A DNA stretch of 20,717 nucleotides, taken from assembly GCA_017430675.1 (NCBI GenBank), contig JAFRMM010000015.1:1-20717 (forward strand), in the 5' to 3' direction. The notes under the pieces were generated by a model that saw only the letters and a list, made by a program, of their open reading frames with translations, searched no databases and was not told the origin of the DNA. Of this stretch, positions 1 through 7,766 are shown in pieces (the stretch's first letter is position 1; each line of letters starts with the position of its first letter). The position numbers and the translations under genes were made by a program. The DNA is from Prevotella sp. Its GTDB lineage: Bacteria > Bacteroidota > Bacteroidia > Bacteroidales > Bacteroidaceae.

Positions 1-1767
1 CAGATGGACCACAAGGTGACGGGTGTGTTCTCTGGCTCGTATGCCATCAACCCGTTTACGGATGAGAAGATACCCATCTGGATAGCCGAATACGTGCTGG
101 CTGGCTACGGCACAGGTGCCATCATGGCCGTACCTGCTCACGACTCTCGTGACTATGCCTTTGCCAAGCACTTTAACTTGCCAATCATTCCTTTGATCGA
201 GGGTGCTGATGTCTCTGAAGAGAGTTATGATGCCAAGGAGGGTATCATGTGTAATTCTGCAAGCGCGAAGTTCTCTTTGAACGGTCTCACCGTGAAAGAG
301 GCCATCGCTGCTACGAAGAAGTTCGTCACAGAACAGGGTTTGGGCCGTGTGAAGGTGAACTATCGTCTGCGCGATGCCATCTTCTCCCGTCAGCGCTACT
401 GGGGTGAGCCGTTCCCTGTGTATTACAAGGATGATATGCCCTATATGATCCCCAAGGAGTGTCTGCCTTTAGAGTTGCCTGAGATCGATAAGTACCAGCC
501 GACAGAGACGGGTGAGCCCCCGTTGGGACGCGCTAAGATGTGGGCATGGGATACGAAGTTCGACAAGGTGGTGAGCAAAGACGAGATCGACAACAAGAGC
601 GTCTTCCCCTTGGAGTTGAACACGATGCCTGGTTTCGCTGGCTCTTCGGCTTACTACCTTCGTTATATGGATCCCAAGAACGAGAAAGCCCTCGTCAATA
701 AGGATATCGATGAGTACTGGCGTAATGTGGATCTCTATGTAGGTGGTACGGAGCACGCCACAGGTCACCTGATCTATTCCCGTTTCTGGAACAAGTTCCT
801 CTATGACTCTGGCTACTCTTGCGAGGATGAGCCCTTCAAGAAACTCGTCAATCAGGGTATGATCCAGGGGCGCTCTAACTTCGTGTATCGTATTGAGGAC
901 GAAGGAGCCGACAAGGGTAAGTTCGTCAGTTTTGGCCTGAAAGACAATTATACCACGACACCTATCCATGTGGATGTGAACATCGTTTCAGCCGATGTGC
1001 TTGATATCGAGGCCTTCAAGGCTTGGCGTCCTGAGTATGAGAATGCTGAGTTCATCCTTGAGAATGGTCAGTACAAGTGTGGCTGGGCCATCGAGAAGAT
1101 GTCGAAGTCGATGTTCAACGTAGTGAATCCGGATATGATCGTCGAGAAGTATGGTGCTGACACCCTGCGTCTCTACGAGATGTTCCTGGGTCCTGTGGAG
1201 CAGAGCAAGCCTTGGGATACCAATGGTATCGACGGCTGCCACCGATTCCTGAAGAAGTTCTGGAATCTTTACCAAAACGGTTTCGAGGGTGAGGCTACGC
1301 CAGATAACCTGAAGAGCGTGCATAAACTCATCAAGAAGGTATCTCAGGATATCGAGACCTTCTCTTATAACACCTCCATCTCTGCCTTCATGATCTGCGT
1401 GAACGAACTCTCACAGCAGAAGTGCAAGAACAAGGAGATGCTGAAGACCCTCGTCATCCTTATTGCTCCCTTCGCTCCCCATATCGCTGAAGAACTCTGG
1501 GAGATGCTGGGTGAGCAGGGCAGTGTCTGCGACTCACAGTGGCCCACGTGGAATGAGGAGTATCTCGTGGAGAACACGGTTAAGTTGGGCGTGGCCTTCA
1601 ACGGAAAGACCCGTCTGGAAATGGAGTTCCCCGCTGATGCAGACAACAAGACCATCGAGGAGGCCGTGCTGGCAGACGAGCGTGCCAAGAAGTATCTCGA
1701 AGGCTTCCAGGTAGCAAAGGTTATCATCGTCCCTAAGCGTATGGTGAACATTGTGTTGAAAAAGTAA
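1..1767 (+). CDS. leuS: Leucine--tRNA ligase, C-terminal part (5' truncated by window edge)
   Basis: This enzyme charges tRNA-Leu with leucine in the cytoplasm. The frame is open from base 1, so the ATG at base 4 is internal and the gene begins before the window; the HIGH-motif half is missing. The visible 5' end is the end of the CP1 editing domain, with the [15 protein letters not shown] motif that holds the conserved editing aspartate. The catalytic core resumes at [16 protein letters not shown], the class I KMSKS loop is at bases 1096-1110, and an anticodon-binding domain follows ([18 protein letters not shown]). The C-terminus ends [12 protein letters not shown], typical of bacterial LeuRS. 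The stop codon abuts the ATG of the next gene with no spacer, so the two are very likely cotranscribed and translationally coupled. No frameshift is seen. Confidence 0.97.
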   Translation, partial: QMDHKVTGVFSGSYAINPFTDEKIPIWIAEYVLAGYGTGAIMAVPAHDSRDYAFAKHFNLPIIPLIEGADVSEESYDAKEGIMCNSASAKFSLNGLTVKEAIAATKKFVTEQGLGRVKVNYRLRDAIFSRQRYWGEPFPVYYKDDMPYMIPKECLPLELPEIDKYQPTETGEPPLGRAKMWAWDTKFDKVVSKDEIDNKSVFPLELNTMPGFAGSSAYYLRYMDPKNEKALVNKDIDEYWRNVDLYVGGTEHATGHLIYSRFWNKFLYDSGYSCEDEPFKKLVNQGMIQGRSNFVYRIEDEGADKGKFVSFGLKDNYTTTPIHVDVNIVSADVLDIEAFKAWRPEYENAEFILENGQYKCGWAIEKMSKSMFNVVNPDMIVEKYGADTLRLYEMFLGPVEQSKPWDTNGIDGCHRFLKKFWNLYQNGFEGEATPDNLKSVHKLIKKVSQDIETFSYNTSISAFMICVNELSQQKCKNKEMLKTLVILIAPFAPHIAEELWEMLGEQGSVCDSQWPTWNEEYLVENTVKLGVAFNGKTRLEMEFPADADNKTIEEAVLADERAKKYLEGFQVAKVIIVPKRMVNIVLKK

Positions 1768-2739
1768 ATGACACTGAATCATAAACTGATATGGAATGAG
1801 ATCAAAGACTATCTGAGCATAGCCTTTGGTCTCCTCCTTTATACCATTGCCTTCACCGTCTTCCTGATGCCTTATCAGATTGTGGCAGGAGGGGTGACGG
1901 GTCTTTCGGCTATCATCTACTACGCCACAGGTTTCCATCTGGAGAATACCTACATCATCATCAATGGTGTTCTGCTTATTGTGGCCTTGAAGATTCTGGG
2001 ATGGAAGTTCCTGATGAAGACGATCTTCGCTATCCTCACGCTCTACTTCATGCTGATGTTTGCGCAGGAGATCATCCCTAAACAGGAGAATGGCCTACCC
2101 TTCAAACTGATGGGCGAGGGACAGGATTTCATGTCGATGATCATTGGTTGTATGATTACTGGTATTGCACTGGCTACCGTGTTTATGAACAACGGTTCTA
2201 CTGGTGGTACGGATATCATCGCCGCCTCAGTGAATAAGTTCCATCCCAATGTGTCGTTGGGCAATGTGTTAATCGCTGTCGATTTCTGTATCATCGGCTC
2301 CTGTATGTTCTTCCCACAGTTCGGCACTTATATGGAACGCGCCCATAAGGTGATGTTCGGCTTCTGCGTGATGGCGATGGAGAACTATGTGCTCGACTAT
2401 GTCATGAATGCCCGTAGGCAGTCAGTACAGTTTATGATCTTCACCAAGAAATGGCAGGAGATCGCCAACGCCATCGGTACGGAGATGAATCATGGTGTGA
2501 CGATTCTCGACGGACACGGATGGTACACAGGACAGGATATGAAGGTGCTCTGTATCCTGGCCAGGAAAAACGAGAGTACCTATATCTTCCGTCTCATCAA
2601 GATGATCGATCCTCAGGCATTCGTATCGCAGTCGAGCGTTATCGGTGTCTATGGTGAGGGCTTCGACGAGATGAGAGTGAGAATCAAACAACAGAAGAAG
2701 ACAGATGAAGATCGTATTCGCAACAAACAACCAGCATAA
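1768..2739 (+). CDS. YitT family membrane protein (DUF161/DUF2179)
   Basis: A 323-residue inner-membrane protein. The N-terminal ~210 residues hold about five or six hydrophobic segments (around residues 17-36, 38-55, 60-80, 85-100, 122-142 and 165-185), with glycine-rich turns such as [11 protein letters not shown] and [12 protein letters not shown] that characterise the YitT family. The C-terminal ~85 residues form a soluble DUF2179 domain ([19 protein letters not shown], then a segment ending VYGEGF), related to PII-like ligand-binding folds. The molecular function of the family is not settled and no substrate can be read from the sequence. The ATG directly follows the leuS stop codon, and the 3' end overlaps the start of rdgB by 35 bp, implying one coupled transcript. 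Confidence 0.92.
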   Translation: MTLNHKLIWNEIKDYLSIAFGLLLYTIAFTVFLMPYQIVAGGVTGLSAIIYYATGFHLENTYIIINGVLLIVALKILGWKFLMKTIFAILTLYFMLMFAQEIIPKQENGLPFKLMGEGQDFMSMIIGCMITGIALATVFMNNGSTGGTDIIAASVNKFHPNVSLGNVLIAVDFCIIGSCMFFPQFGTYMERAHKVMFGFCVMAMENYVLDYVMNARRQSVQFMIFTKKWQEIANAIGTEMNHGVTILDGHGWYTGQDMKVLCILARKNESTYIFRLIKMIDPQAFVSQSSVIGVYGEGFDEMRVRIKQQKKTDEDRIRNKQPA

Positions 2740-5200
2740 ACTGTCTGAGATCCGCTCTATCCTTGGTGACAGTATCGAAGTGCTCTCGCTGAAGGATATC
2801 GGCTGCGATGTGGATATCCCAGAAACAGGCACAACCCTTGAGGAGAATGCCTTGCAGAAAGCCCAGTATATCTACGACCACTATCATATCGACTGCTTTG
2901 CCGATGACACGGGTCTCGAGGTGGATGCCCTTGATGGGGCGCCTGGTGTCTATTCAGCCAGATATGCTGGGGAGGGGCACGACTCTGAGGCCAATATGAC
3001 CAAACTCCTGAATGAATTAGGAGAAAATAACAATCGCCGTGCAAGATTCCGCACGGTTATTGCGTTAATACAGAAGAAGAATGTTTGTCCCTGTGGCTGC
3101 ACAAGTATCAAGGAGATCCACCAGTTCGAGGGCATTGTCGAGGGTATGATTATCCGTGAGCGTAGGGGAGGAGAGGGTTTCGGCTACGATCCCATCTTCC
3201 AGCCTGAGGGCTACGACCAGACCTTTGCAGAATTAGGCATGGATATCAAGAACAAGATCAGCCATCGCGCCAGAGCCACCCAGAAACTGGCAGAGTACCT
3301 GTTAAAGGTAATCGTTCTTTTATTTACCTTTTTACCTTTAAATGCGCAAGTGGGTACTTGGCACAACTATCTGGCTTATCACGACATTCAGAATATCTGT
3401 GCAGCAGACCCATATCTCTTTGTGCTGGCCTCTAATGATCTCTACCAGTACAACCAGAACGACCAGAGTATCACCACCTACGATAAGACCAATGGACTCA
3501 GTGATACCCATATCACGCATATCGCCTGGAGTCAACAGGCCAAGCGCCTGATCATCGTCTATCAGAACTCCAACATCGACCTGATAGATGTGTCAGGCAA
3601 TATCACCAATATCTCCGCCCTGTATAGCAAGACGATGACAGAAGACAAGACCGTCAACCAGATCACCATCGACGGTATCTATGCCTGGCTGCACTGTGCC
3701 TTCGGCTATGTGAAGGTGAACATGCAAAGGGCAGAGATTGCAGATACCTATACACCTAACCATCCTGAATATCCTACCAGACTGCCTGACTATGATGAGA
3801 AAAAGGATCTTTCAAAGTACCAGTCCGTAGTAGCAACACTCAGTCCTGGAGGTCCGAAGTACAATCATTTCTATGAGACAAAGTTCTATCATGGCAGACT
3901 CTATACCACAGGAGGTTATTTCCTGTCAGGCATGAATGATCCGTCTTATCCTGGTACTGTACAGGTATATGATGGCAACGACTGGACCATCTTCGAGGAC
4001 GAACTGAATAAGAAAACTGGCTATCAATACGTAGATAATAACTGTATTGACATTGATCCTACTGACGAAGAACATGTGTTTGTAGGCGGCAGGTGTGGTC
4101 TCTATGAGTTTAAGAATGGTCTTTTACTGAACTATTACAATAAGGAGAATAGTCCGTTGAAAGGAGCCATTGATGGTAACAATGAACTTGGAAACAATTT
4201 TGTCATCGTTAATAGTATTCAATTTGATCCTGATGGAAATCTGTGGGTACTTAACAGTCAGGCAAAAGAAGTTAATCTCTTAGAACTGACAAAAGACGGA
4301 ACATGGAATAATCATTCTAAAAAATCCCTGCAAGACAATAACGGAACAGGTCTGACGGGACTCAGAAGCATGTTTTTCGATAGCAGAGACTATCTCTGGT
4401 TTGTCAATACTTCTTGGTTGGACCCCGCCGTCTTCTGCTACGACAAATCAACAGACGAACTCATCAAATACACCAGTTTTGTCAATCAGGACGGTACCAC
4501 CTACCATCCTACCTATATCTATTGTGTCTGTGAAGATAAAGAGAAGAATATCTGGATAGGCACGAACATAGGACCATTTATGATTAATAGCAATGAGGTA
4601 GGGCAGGAGAGTGTTGTCTTCAATCAGATTAAAGTGCCTCGAAATGATGGTACCAACTATGCCGACTATCTGCTCAACGGCGTTTATATCAACCATATTG
4701 CCATAGACGGAGGTAACCGCAAGTGGTTTGCCACCAATGGTGCTGGAGTATTCCTGATCAGTGCGGATAACATGACGCAGATAGCCAACTTCAATAAAGA
4801 CAATTCCTATCTCCTTTCTGATGATATCCTTTCCATAGCCATTAACCAACAGTCTGGCGAGATATTCTTCTTGGCAGATAATGGTCTCTCTTCTTATCGC
4901 AGTGACGCTACAGAACCTTCAGAAGAGATGACTGACGATACTGTATGGGCCTATCCCAATCCTGTAACACCAGAATATAATGGACTGATTACCGTGACTG
5001 GTCTCAGTTTTAATGCGGATGTAAAGATCACGGCTTCCAATGGTGCTGTAATTGCTGAAGGAAAAAGCAACGGAGGCACATTTACGTGGGATGGCTGTGA
5101 CAAGAAGGGTAGGAGAGTGGCCAGTGGGGTCTATATGGTAATCACAGCCACTTCAGATAGCAAGAAAGGTACTGTCTGCAAGATAGCAGTCATCAACTAA
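2705..5200 (+). CDS. rdgB-porZ: RdgB/HAM1 non-canonical purine NTP pyrophosphatase in one uninterrupted frame with a PorZ-like T9SS protein
   Basis: One 831-codon frame covers two proteins. Residues 1 to ~198 are a complete RdgB, which hydrolyses (d)ITP and XTP to monophosphates: [12 protein letters not shown] substrate motif, [10 protein letters not shown] with the metal-binding acidic residues, [12 protein letters not shown], and [13 protein letters not shown] near the C-terminus. Residues ~199-215 are a hydrophobic stretch ending LNAQ that looks like a Sec signal peptide. The rest resembles PorZ: many short propeller-like repeats ([54 protein letters not shown]) and a C-terminal T9SS sorting domain from VWAYPNPV to the end. 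PorZ works at the cell surface with the PorU sortase and anionic LPS, whereas RdgB is cytoplasmic, so a functional fusion is improbable. The PorZ part (~630 aa) is shorter than the Porphyromonas protein as I recall it. Alternatives are a non-AUG start for porZ, a stop-loss mutation, or a sequence error. Confidence 0.85.
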   Translation: MKIVFATNNQHKLSEIRSILGDSIEVLSLKDIGCDVDIPETGTTLEENALQKAQYIYDHYHIDCFADDTGLEVDALDGAPGVYSARYAGEGHDSEANMTKLLNELGENNNRRARFRTVIALIQKKNVCPCGCTSIKEIHQFEGIVEGMIIRERRGGEGFGYDPIFQPEGYDQTFAELGMDIKNKISHRARATQKLAEYLLKVIVLLFTFLPLNAQVGTWHNYLAYHDIQNICAADPYLFVLASNDLYQYNQNDQSITTYDKTNGLSDTHITHIAWSQQAKRLIIVYQNSNIDLIDVSGNITNISALYSKTMTEDKTVNQITIDGIYAWLHCAFGYVKVNMQRAEIADTYTPNHPEYPTRLPDYDEKKDLSKYQSVVATLSPGGPKYNHFYETKFYHGRLYTTGGYFLSGMNDPSYPGTVQVYDGNDWTIFEDELNKKTGYQYVDNNCIDIDPTDEEHVFVGGRCGLYEFKNGLLLNYYNKENSPLKGAIDGNNELGNNFVIVNSIQFDPDGNLWVLNSQAKEVNLLELTKDGTWNNHSKKSLQDNNGTGLTGLRSMFFDSRDYLWFVNTSWLDPAVFCYDKSTDELIKYTSFVNQDGTTYHPTYIYCVCEDKEKNIWIGTNIGPFMINSNEVGQESVVFNQIKVPRNDGTNYADYLLNGVYINHIAIDGGNRKWFATNGAGVFLISADNMTQIANFNKDNSYLLSDDILSIAINQQSGEIFFLADNGLSSYRSDATEPSEEMTDDTVWAYPNPVTPEYNGLITVTGLSFNADVKITASNGAVIAEGKSNGGTFTWDGCDKKGRRVASGVYMVITATSDSKKGTVCKIAVIN
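3299..5200 (+). other. porZ: Candidate separate porZ reading unit starting at a CTG codon
   Basis: Starting at the CTG codon 3299-3301 the product would begin [17 protein letters not shown]. That is a compact but convincing Sec signal peptide: a lysine near the N-terminus, a hydrophobic core, and an A-Q cleavage site just before the first propeller sequence VGTWHNY. No ATG, GTG or TTG lies in this frame between the end of the RdgB homology and the signal peptide. CTG initiation, or translation by ribosomes finishing rdgB, is inference. This entry is an alternative reading of part of the fused frame, not a second gene in addition to it. Confidence 0.45.
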
Positions 5201-6141
5201 CTCAGTTCCAGCATCCTTTCTATTGGTTTCACAGCCTCTTTCGCTATCTCTGGATCAATCTCTATCTGTGGACTTTCGTTCTTTAAACAGTTATAGACCT
5301 TCTCCAGTGTATTCATCTTCATATACTGGCACTCGTTACAACTGCATTCCAAACCGCTTTCACTAATCTCTGGAGGAACAGGGATAAACTCCTTATCAGG
5401 ACAAGTACGCTGCATCTCATGCAGAATACCTGACTCCGTAGCCACGATAAACTGCTTCTCATCACTCTGCTGGGCATAGTTCAGCATCGTAGCCGTACTA
5501 CCTTTTACATCTGCTAAAGCCAAGACAGGTGCCTTACACTCCAGATGAGCCATGACCACAGCCTCAGGATATTGTTTCTTCAGTTCAACAATCTTCTCTA
5601 CAGAGAAACGCTCATGCACATGGCAACCACCATTCCAAAGCAACATATCACGACCAGTCACCTCATTGATATAATTACCAAGATTATAGTCAGGACCAAA
5701 AATCAACTTTGCATCCTTTGGTAACTGATCAACTACTTTCTTCGCATTACCACTCGTAACAACAACATCTGTCAGAGCCTTGACGGCTGCTGTAGTATTG
5801 ACATAACTGATAACCTGATAGCCAGGATGCTCATCCTTGAATTTCTTCAGATCCTCTGCCTTACATGAATCCGCCAGAGAACAACCTGCTTCCAAGTCTG
5901 GACAAAGAACCATCTTATCAGGCGAGAGCAGTTTACATGTCTCAGCCATAAAGTGGACACCACACATCACCATAATCTTGGCATCCGTCTCTGCAGCCTT
6001 TCTTGCCAAAGCCAGTGAATCACCTACAAAGTCGGCGATATTCTGAATATCACCTATTGTATAATAGTGCGCGAGAATAATAGCATCTTTCTCTTCACAC
6101 ATTCTGCGGATCTCCGCTTTCAGATCTTCAGTTTTCAACAT
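5197..6141 (-). CDS. nadA: Quinolinate synthase NadA
   Basis: NadA is a [4Fe-4S] enzyme that condenses iminoaspartate with dihydroxyacetone phosphate to give quinolinate in de novo NAD synthesis. The 314-residue protein from the ATG at 6141 has the expected length and motifs: AIILAHYYT near the N-terminus, [34 protein letters not shown] (Cys87), [13 protein letters not shown] (Cys173), HLECKAP, TESGILH, and the C-terminal [13 protein letters not shown] cysteine cluster (Cys266/268/271). By family knowledge, one cysteine from each of the three cysteine-bearing motifs ligates the cluster. A GTG codon lies one codon upstream at 6144, but the ATG is preferred. The gene is convergent with porZ and their stop codons overlap (TAG on minus, TAA on plus). 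nadB and nadC are not in the window. Confidence 0.97.
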   Translation of the reverse strand: MLKTEDLKAEIRRMCEEKDAIILAHYYTIGDIQNIADFVGDSLALARKAAETDAKIMVMCGVHFMAETCKLLSPDKMVLCPDLEAGCSLADSCKAEDLKKFKDEHPGYQVISYVNTTAAVKALTDVVVTSGNAKKVVDQLPKDAKLIFGPDYNLGNYINEVTGRDMLLWNGGCHVHERFSVEKIVELKKQYPEAVVMAHLECKAPVLALADVKGSTATMLNYAQQSDEKQFIVATESGILHEMQRTCPDKEFIPVPPEISESGLECSCNECQYMKMNTLEKVYNCLKNESPQIEIDPEIAKEAVKPIERMLELS

Positions 6142-6324
6142 CACAATATTTTTATATTTCTTTTTTCTTTTCTTTTAAAAAATAGAATGAATAGTATGAT
6201 ATGCCGTGGATATCTTGAAAACTTTTCAGTCTTTTTCTTGCCAGATTATTTATAAACTGTAAGAGATACACTTTTTATCATTCCTGTGAATTATTATTGC
6301 TTGATAATGAATACCTAAGCCACT

Positions 6325-6510
6325 TTATCCACAATTCTAAATTTTGGTGCAAATATAATAAGTTTATATTTTTTTCTTGCAAAAAATGATGGAAATCTTT
6401 CAAAATAATGAAGAATAACCCTGTGGATATCCCGCTGTTTAGGTTATTAGATTTTATTTTGTGCGTAATTGATATCGTTTTCCACATAGTTATCAACAAG
6501 TTTTTCCACA
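6325..6510. other. oriC: Cluster of DnaA boxes in AT-rich DNA; candidate oriC
   Basis: Within the 413-bp intergenic region 6142-6554 there are five 9-mers close to the DnaA box consensus TTWTNCACA. They are TTATCCACA at 6325-6333 (the classical perfect box), ATATCCACA on the minus strand at 6430-6422 (one mismatch), TTTTCCACA at 6478-6486, TTATCAACA at 6490-6498 (one mismatch) and TTTTCCACA at 6502-6510. The last three start exactly 12 bp apart on the same strand. The surrounding DNA is strongly AT-rich, with T-tracts at 6145-6180 and 6361-6380 that could serve as an unwinding element. This is the architecture expected of a bacterial replication origin. dnaA itself is not in the window; by general knowledge dnaA and oriC need not be adjacent in this phylum. 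A DnaA-regulated promoter is the alternative. Confidence 0.55.
6350..6383 (-). promoter_or_regulatory. Candidate sigma-ABfr-type promoter for nadA
   Basis: On the minus strand TATATTTG (6357-6350) matches the Bacteroidota -7 element TAnnTTTG, and a TTTG at 6383-6380 lies 22 nt upstream, within the usual spacing range. Transcription would begin around 6343, leaving a leader of about 200 nt before nadA. No promoter-like pair was seen nearer to the gene. Confidence 0.5.
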
Positions 6511-6538
6511 ATAATTAGGTAGTTTGCGCGTTTTGATG

Positions 6539-6546
6539 TATATTTG
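6539..6546 (+). promoter_or_regulatory. Candidate -7 element (TATATTTG) for the TrmH-like gene
   Basis: TATATTTG matches TAnnTTTG but ends only 8 nt before the ATG at 6555, so the transcript would be leaderless or nearly so. The only TTTG nearby (6523-6526) is 12 nt upstream, too close for a good -33 element, so support is modest. The three phased DnaA-box-like sites end 28 bp upstream. Confidence 0.35.
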
Positions 6547-6554
6547 CCGATGAA

Positions 6555-7088
6555 ATGAAGAAATTGCGTACGATAGAGATGAATCGCCTGTCTGTGGAAG
6601 AGTTTAAACAGGCAGAGAAACTCCCTTTAATTGTGGTGCTCGACGATGTACGTTCCATGCATAATGTAGGCAGCGTATTCCGTACTGGTGATGCTTTTCG
6701 TATTGAGGCAGTCTATCTGTGTGGTATTACCTCGACACCTCCTAATGCTGAGATCCATAAGACGGCCTTAGGAGCAGAGGATAGCGTGAAATGGATAGCG
6801 TTTAATTCTGCTCAGGAGGCACTTATTTCCTTAAAAGAGGCACGTTACGAAATTTACTCAGTAGAACAGGCGCATGGTTCGACGATGCTGCAGGATTTCG
6901 TGCCACAGAAAGATAAGAAATATGCCGTCGTACTTGGCAATGAAGTCAAGGGCGTACATCAGGAAGTGATTGATGCCTCTGACGGTTGTCTGGAGATTCC
7001 CCAGTTTGGTACGAAGCATTCGATGAATGTCTCTGTAGCAGCAGGTATCATCATCTGGCATTTCGCACAAACAATTATAAACGTATAA
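6555..7088 (+). CDS. TrmH/SpoU-family RNA 2'-O-methyltransferase
   Basis: A 177-residue SPOUT methyltransferase with all three family motifs: motif 1 around residues 36-46 (HNVGSVFRTGDAF, with the conserved Asn37 and Arg43), motif 2 at 126-133 (VLGNEVKG), and motif 3 at 147-165 (EIPQFGTKHSMNVSVAAG). The last two build the trefoil-knot SAM site. These enzymes methylate a ribose 2'-OH in tRNA or rRNA. The protein has only the catalytic domain plus a short N-terminal extension, without the L30e-like substrate-binding domain of RlmB, so the target (tRNA or rRNA) cannot be named. The ATG at 6555 is chosen because the one at 6550 runs into a stop after two codons. The gene lies next to the DnaA-box cluster, and the outer-membrane protein gene follows 15 bp downstream. 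Confidence 0.93.
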   Translation: MKKLRTIEMNRLSVEEFKQAEKLPLIVVLDDVRSMHNVGSVFRTGDAFRIEAVYLCGITSTPPNAEIHKTALGAEDSVKWIAFNSAQEALISLKEARYEIYSVEQAHGSTMLQDFVPQKDKKYAVVLGNEVKGVHQEVIDASDGCLEIPQFGTKHSMNVSVAAGIIIWHFAQTIINV

Positions 7089-7103
7089 ATATAATAATAA
7101 GGT

Positions 7104-7730
7104 ATGAAGAAACTATTGACATTGATGGCCTTGATGGCAGTAACACTGTCTGCTCAAGCACAGTATGAAGAGGGAGATATTACAATCCAGCCGAAAGTGG
7201 GTATGACGATCTCAAACATTACGGATGGTGACAAGTCGAAGGTCAATTTGACTTATGGTGTGGAGTTCGAGCGCTTTTTCGCTGATCAGTTCAGTGTGGC
7301 GTTAGGTGTCATGTTTACTAATCAGGGTTGTAAATGGAATATTTATAGTCAGGATAAAGTAGCAGGTTATGTAATTAATGATGATATGAAGTTCGATATC
7401 TATTACGGCACTCTTCCGATTACAGCCAACTATTATGTTCTGCCAGGTCTTGCCCTGAAAGCAGGTATTCAGCCAGCATTCCGAGTAAAGGCGAAAATAG
7501 AGTATAATGGTGAGAAAATGGACTTTGATAATGCAATTGATGCAATTTTTGATGGTAATGATAATAAAATGCGAACGTTTGATCTGTCGATACCTGTTGG
7601 TCTTTCGTATGAATTTAAAAGAGTCACCTTTGATGCCCGTTATAACTTTGGCGTGACAAAATTGATTTCAAACACAGACGAAAGCATTTATAACAAAGTC
7701 TTCATCATGACCCTCGGCTATAAATTCTAA
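7104..7730 (+). CDS. Outer-membrane beta-barrel protein (PorT/OmpA-barrel-like)
   Basis: A 208-residue secreted protein. Residues 1-20 are a clear Sec signal peptide (MKKLLTLMALMAVTLSAQAQ, cleavage after AQA). The mature part alternates hydrophobic and polar residues in strand-sized blocks, with typical barrel phrases such as KVGMTISNIT, VNLTYGVEFERFF, FSVALGVMFTNQG, LPITANYYVLPGLALKAGIQPAF and VGLSYEFKRVTFDARYNFGVTKL. It ends MTLGYKF, with the C-terminal phenylalanine common in outer-membrane proteins. This fits the small eight-stranded outer membrane beta-barrel domain group found widely in Bacteroidota, whose members mostly lack assigned functions. It follows the methyltransferase by 15 bp with no visible promoter of its own, so it is probably cotranscribed. 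The 3' end meets a REP-like hairpin. Confidence 0.85.
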   Translation: MKKLLTLMALMAVTLSAQAQYEEGDITIQPKVGMTISNITDGDKSKVNLTYGVEFERFFADQFSVALGVMFTNQGCKWNIYSQDKVAGYVINDDMKFDIYYGTLPITANYYVLPGLALKAGIQPAFRVKAKIEYNGEKMDFDNAIDAIFDGNDNKMRTFDLSIPVGLSYEFKRVTFDARYNFGVTKLISNTDESIYNKVFIMTLGYKF

Positions 7731-7761
7731 ATCTCGGAGAGAACCGTCCCCTGTGAGGATT
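7730..7761 (-). repeat. REP-like palindromic unit (core GGGGACGGTTCTC on the minus strand)
   Basis: GAGAACCGTCCCC at 7739-7751 is the exact reverse complement of GGGGACGGTTCTC at 9435-9447. It is bracketed by an imperfect stem: AATCTC 7730-7735 against GAGGATT 7755-7761, with one bulged base. It fills the gap between the convergent barrel and protease genes and may act as a bidirectional transcription end. Confidence 0.6.
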
Positions 7762-7766
7762 ACATC

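Noticed and set aside
6278..6511. 77-codon minus-strand frame and a 62-codon plus-strand frame in the nadA upstream region
   Set aside because: AT-rich, Asn/Lys/Leu/Phe-rich translations with no start context or motif; they overlap the DnaA-box cluster and promoter.
6827..7070. Antisense frame opposite the TrmH-like gene
   Set aside because: Shadow of the SPOUT methyltransferase, which has all three motifs on the plus strand.
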